From the NCBI GenBank assembly GCA_945872325.1, contig CAMBZY010000176.1:1-6831 (forward strand): a stretch of 6,831 bases of DNA, read 5' to 3'. Positions 6,274 through 6,831 of this stretch are shown in pieces. The DNA comes from Candidatus Kuenenia stuttgartensis (GTDB lineage Bacteria; Planctomycetota; Planctomycetia; Isosphaerales; Isosphaeraceae). The notes below the pieces were generated by a model that did not search any database, was not told where the DNA came from, and saw nothing but the letters and a program-made list of their open reading frames with translations. Within the stretch, counting starts at the first letter, position 1. Every line of letters starts with the position of its first letter. The position numbers and the translations under genes are program-made.

Positions 6274-6307
6274 AAAAAGACTCATACCGGATTCCGGGGT
6301 GGTCTTT
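6272..6307. terminator. Probable bidirectional terminator, better in the minus direction
   Basis: AAAGAC (6276-6281) pairs with GTCTTT (6302-6307). Inside it CAT (6283-6285) can pair with GTG (6299-6301), and CCGG (6287-6290) with CCGG (6294-6297) over an ATT loop. Plus-strand transcripts of the upstream small gene get only a short U run (TTT, part of the stem). Minus-strand transcripts get seven U (6278-6272). It begins inside the stop codon of the small gene. Confidence 0.6.
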
Positions 6308-6477
6308 GCCTGCCAAACTAATCCGCAGCGCGAGCAAGGGCCGCACGAGTGAATAACCACTCCAGTGCTCCGTCAAGTCAAGATTGTTGGGTAGGCAGGC
6401 GGCACAAGGCATCTCCTCTGGACATCCATAAACCCTTAACCATTGTTCTTTTGGGTTCCGGAGGAGACTAGAGAGCA
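6308..6477. other. Gene-free, hairpin-containing intergenic stretch
   Basis: No convincing gene is seen. GCCTGCC (6308-6314) and GGCAGGC (6394-6400) are exact inverted repeats. They enclose a second hairpin in which GCAC (6343-6346) and GAGTG (6347-6351) pair with CACTC (6358-6362) and GTGC (6365-6368), with a 6-base loop and a 2-base bulge. The remainder to 6477 shows nothing clear. It reads like a dispersed intergenic repeat, but only one copy is in view. Confidence 0.35.
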
Positions 6478-6512
6478 AACTACCCCATTTATAAGGCTTG
6501 AGGGGGCAGTAG
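6478..6512. repeat. Direct repeat, left copy (35 bp)
   Basis: It begins AACTACCCCATTTATAAGG and matches 6733-6767 at 34 of 35 positions. Its last four bases (GTAG) overlap the first GTAGGGTGGG arm. Confidence 0.85.
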
Positions 6513-6542
6513 GGTGGGATGAATCGCTTCACCCCACCCTAC
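6509..6542. repeat. Near-perfect 15-bp stem-loop with a 4-base loop
   Basis: Bases 6509-6523 pair with 6528-6542, with one A-C mismatch (6519/6532) and loop TCGC. It is among the most stable-looking hairpins in the window. It has no T run on either side, so it is not a typical intrinsic terminator. Confidence 0.75.
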
Positions 6543-6560
6543 ATGGGCGGCTTTGTTGCT

Positions 6561-6729
6561 GTAGGGTGGGGTGAAGCCCACCATTCGTGGCGTGAACGGA
6601 TGACGTCGATGTATCCGGTCATTCGCAAGTTGAAAATCATGTGTTTTATTGTGTATGAAACGCAATCGATGATTCATTGTAGAGACATTCTACATGGATT
6701 TGCGAAAGGTGGGTTTCACCCCACCCTAC
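6561..6729. repeat. 22-bp inverted repeats bounding a 125-bp interior
   Basis: Arms 6561-6582 and 6708-6729 match at 21 of 22 positions in inverse orientation. Nested inside are TTCGCAA (6622-6628) with TTGCGAA (6700-6706) and a small hairpin TGTAGA (6678-6683) with TCTACA (6689-6694). The interior has no convincing coding frame. Confidence 0.65.
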
Positions 6730-6732
6730 AGG

Positions 6733-6767
6733 AACTACCCCATTTATAAGGCTTGAGGGGGCACTAG
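6733..6767. repeat. Direct repeat, right copy (35 bp)
   Basis: It matches 6478-6512 with one difference near its right end (ggcaCTAG here, ggcaGTAG on the left). It lies three bases after the last inverted arm. Confidence 0.85.
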
Positions 6768-6829
6768 CAATTCAACGGAACCCTAAAGCGAATTTCAAGA
6801 CCTGGATATAGGTTACTGGCCTTGATGGC
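6764..6829 (-). other. Possible last codons of a minus-strand gene entering from the right edge
   Basis: One minus frame is open from the edge to TAG (6766-6764) and ends GLEIRFRVPLNC. Another minus frame is also open for 19 codons, and plus-strand frames are partly open, so 66 bases cannot decide. The stronger minus orientation of the hairpin at 6272-6307 mildly supports a minus-strand gene here. Confidence 0.18.
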
Positions 6830-6831
6830 TC

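Larger units (their letters stand above)
6478..6767. repeat. Composite repeat: 35-bp direct repeats flanking four alternating GTAGGGTGGG 15-mers
   Basis: Direct repeats of 35 bp (6478-6512 and 6733-6767) differ at one base (G6509 versus C6764). Four copies of GTAGGGTGGGGTGAA alternate in orientation in the same element: plus at 6509-6523 (one mismatch), minus at 6528-6542, plus at 6561-6575, minus at 6715-6729. The last two extend to 22-bp arms (6561-6582 and 6708-6729, 21 of 22 matching). No transposase frame is inside. This fits a non-autonomous, MITE-like or palindromic intergenic repeat. Mobility is inferred. Confidence 0.6.

Noticed and set aside
6251..6532. Minus-strand frame of 93 codons over the hairpin-rich gap
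   Set aside because: It spans a terminator, inverted repeats and one arm of the composite repeat, which argues for accidental openness in repeat DNA. It also overlaps the end of the 5890 gene.
6519..6749. Plus- and minus-strand small frames inside the composite repeat (6489-6749)
   Set aside because: They translate the repeat arms and direct repeats themselves, with no recognisable protein pattern, so no transposase is claimed.
6478..6767. CRISPR array
   Set aside because: There are only two direct repeats, with a 220-base interval, and the 15-mers alternate in orientation. Real arrays have regular short spacers and same-strand repeats.
6478..6767. Insertion-sequence target-site duplication
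   Set aside because: The 35-bp direct repeats are much longer than typical 2-14 bp duplications and no transposase gene is enclosed.

Overview
The window looks like chromosomal DNA from a planctomycete (Planctomycetota, probably Planctomycetales). The main reasons are a large extracellular protein that ends in paired dockerin-type calcium motifs after planctomycete-style passenger and linker domains, a second protein with an N-terminal LEPR-XLL-type motif (LESRALM), widely spaced genes mostly without strong Shine-Dalgarno sites, and long repeat-rich intergenic DNA. The genus cannot be read from the sequence.

Layout, left to right. Bases 3-1808 (+) are the 3' end of a long adhesin-like gene: a beta-solenoid passenger, an Ig-like domain, a linker domain and a dockerin pair, followed by a clear terminator (1837-1860). 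Bases 1994-2419 (+) encode a stand-alone STAS-domain (anti-anti-sigma type) protein. Bases 2420-2780 are non-coding and unusually rich in small inverted repeats, ending in a near-consensus ribosome binding site. Bases 2781-4595 (+) encode a cysteine-free LEPR-XLL surface or secreted protein with a strong terminator (4627-4667). Facing it on the minus strand is fabH (4700-5722), beta-ketoacyl-ACP synthase III, with all three catalytic residues present; its own terminator overlaps its stop codon. Divergent from fabH is a 127-residue uncharacterised protein (5890-6273, +), followed by a hairpin that could terminate in both directions. Bases 6308-6831 carry no convincing complete gene. They hold a hairpin-rich stretch and a composite repeat (6478-6767): 35-bp direct repeats around four alternating copies of a GTAGGGTGGG-type 15-mer. 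A minus-strand gene may end at about 6764, but only its last codons would be in view.

The genes do not form one operon or an obvious multi-gene system. Two cell-surface proteins flank a small regulatory protein, and a fatty-acid initiation enzyme sits convergently beside them. I found no defence, phage, CRISPR, toxin-antitoxin or biosynthetic cluster. The least ordinary parts are the structured leader before the LEPR-XLL gene and the composite repeat at the right.
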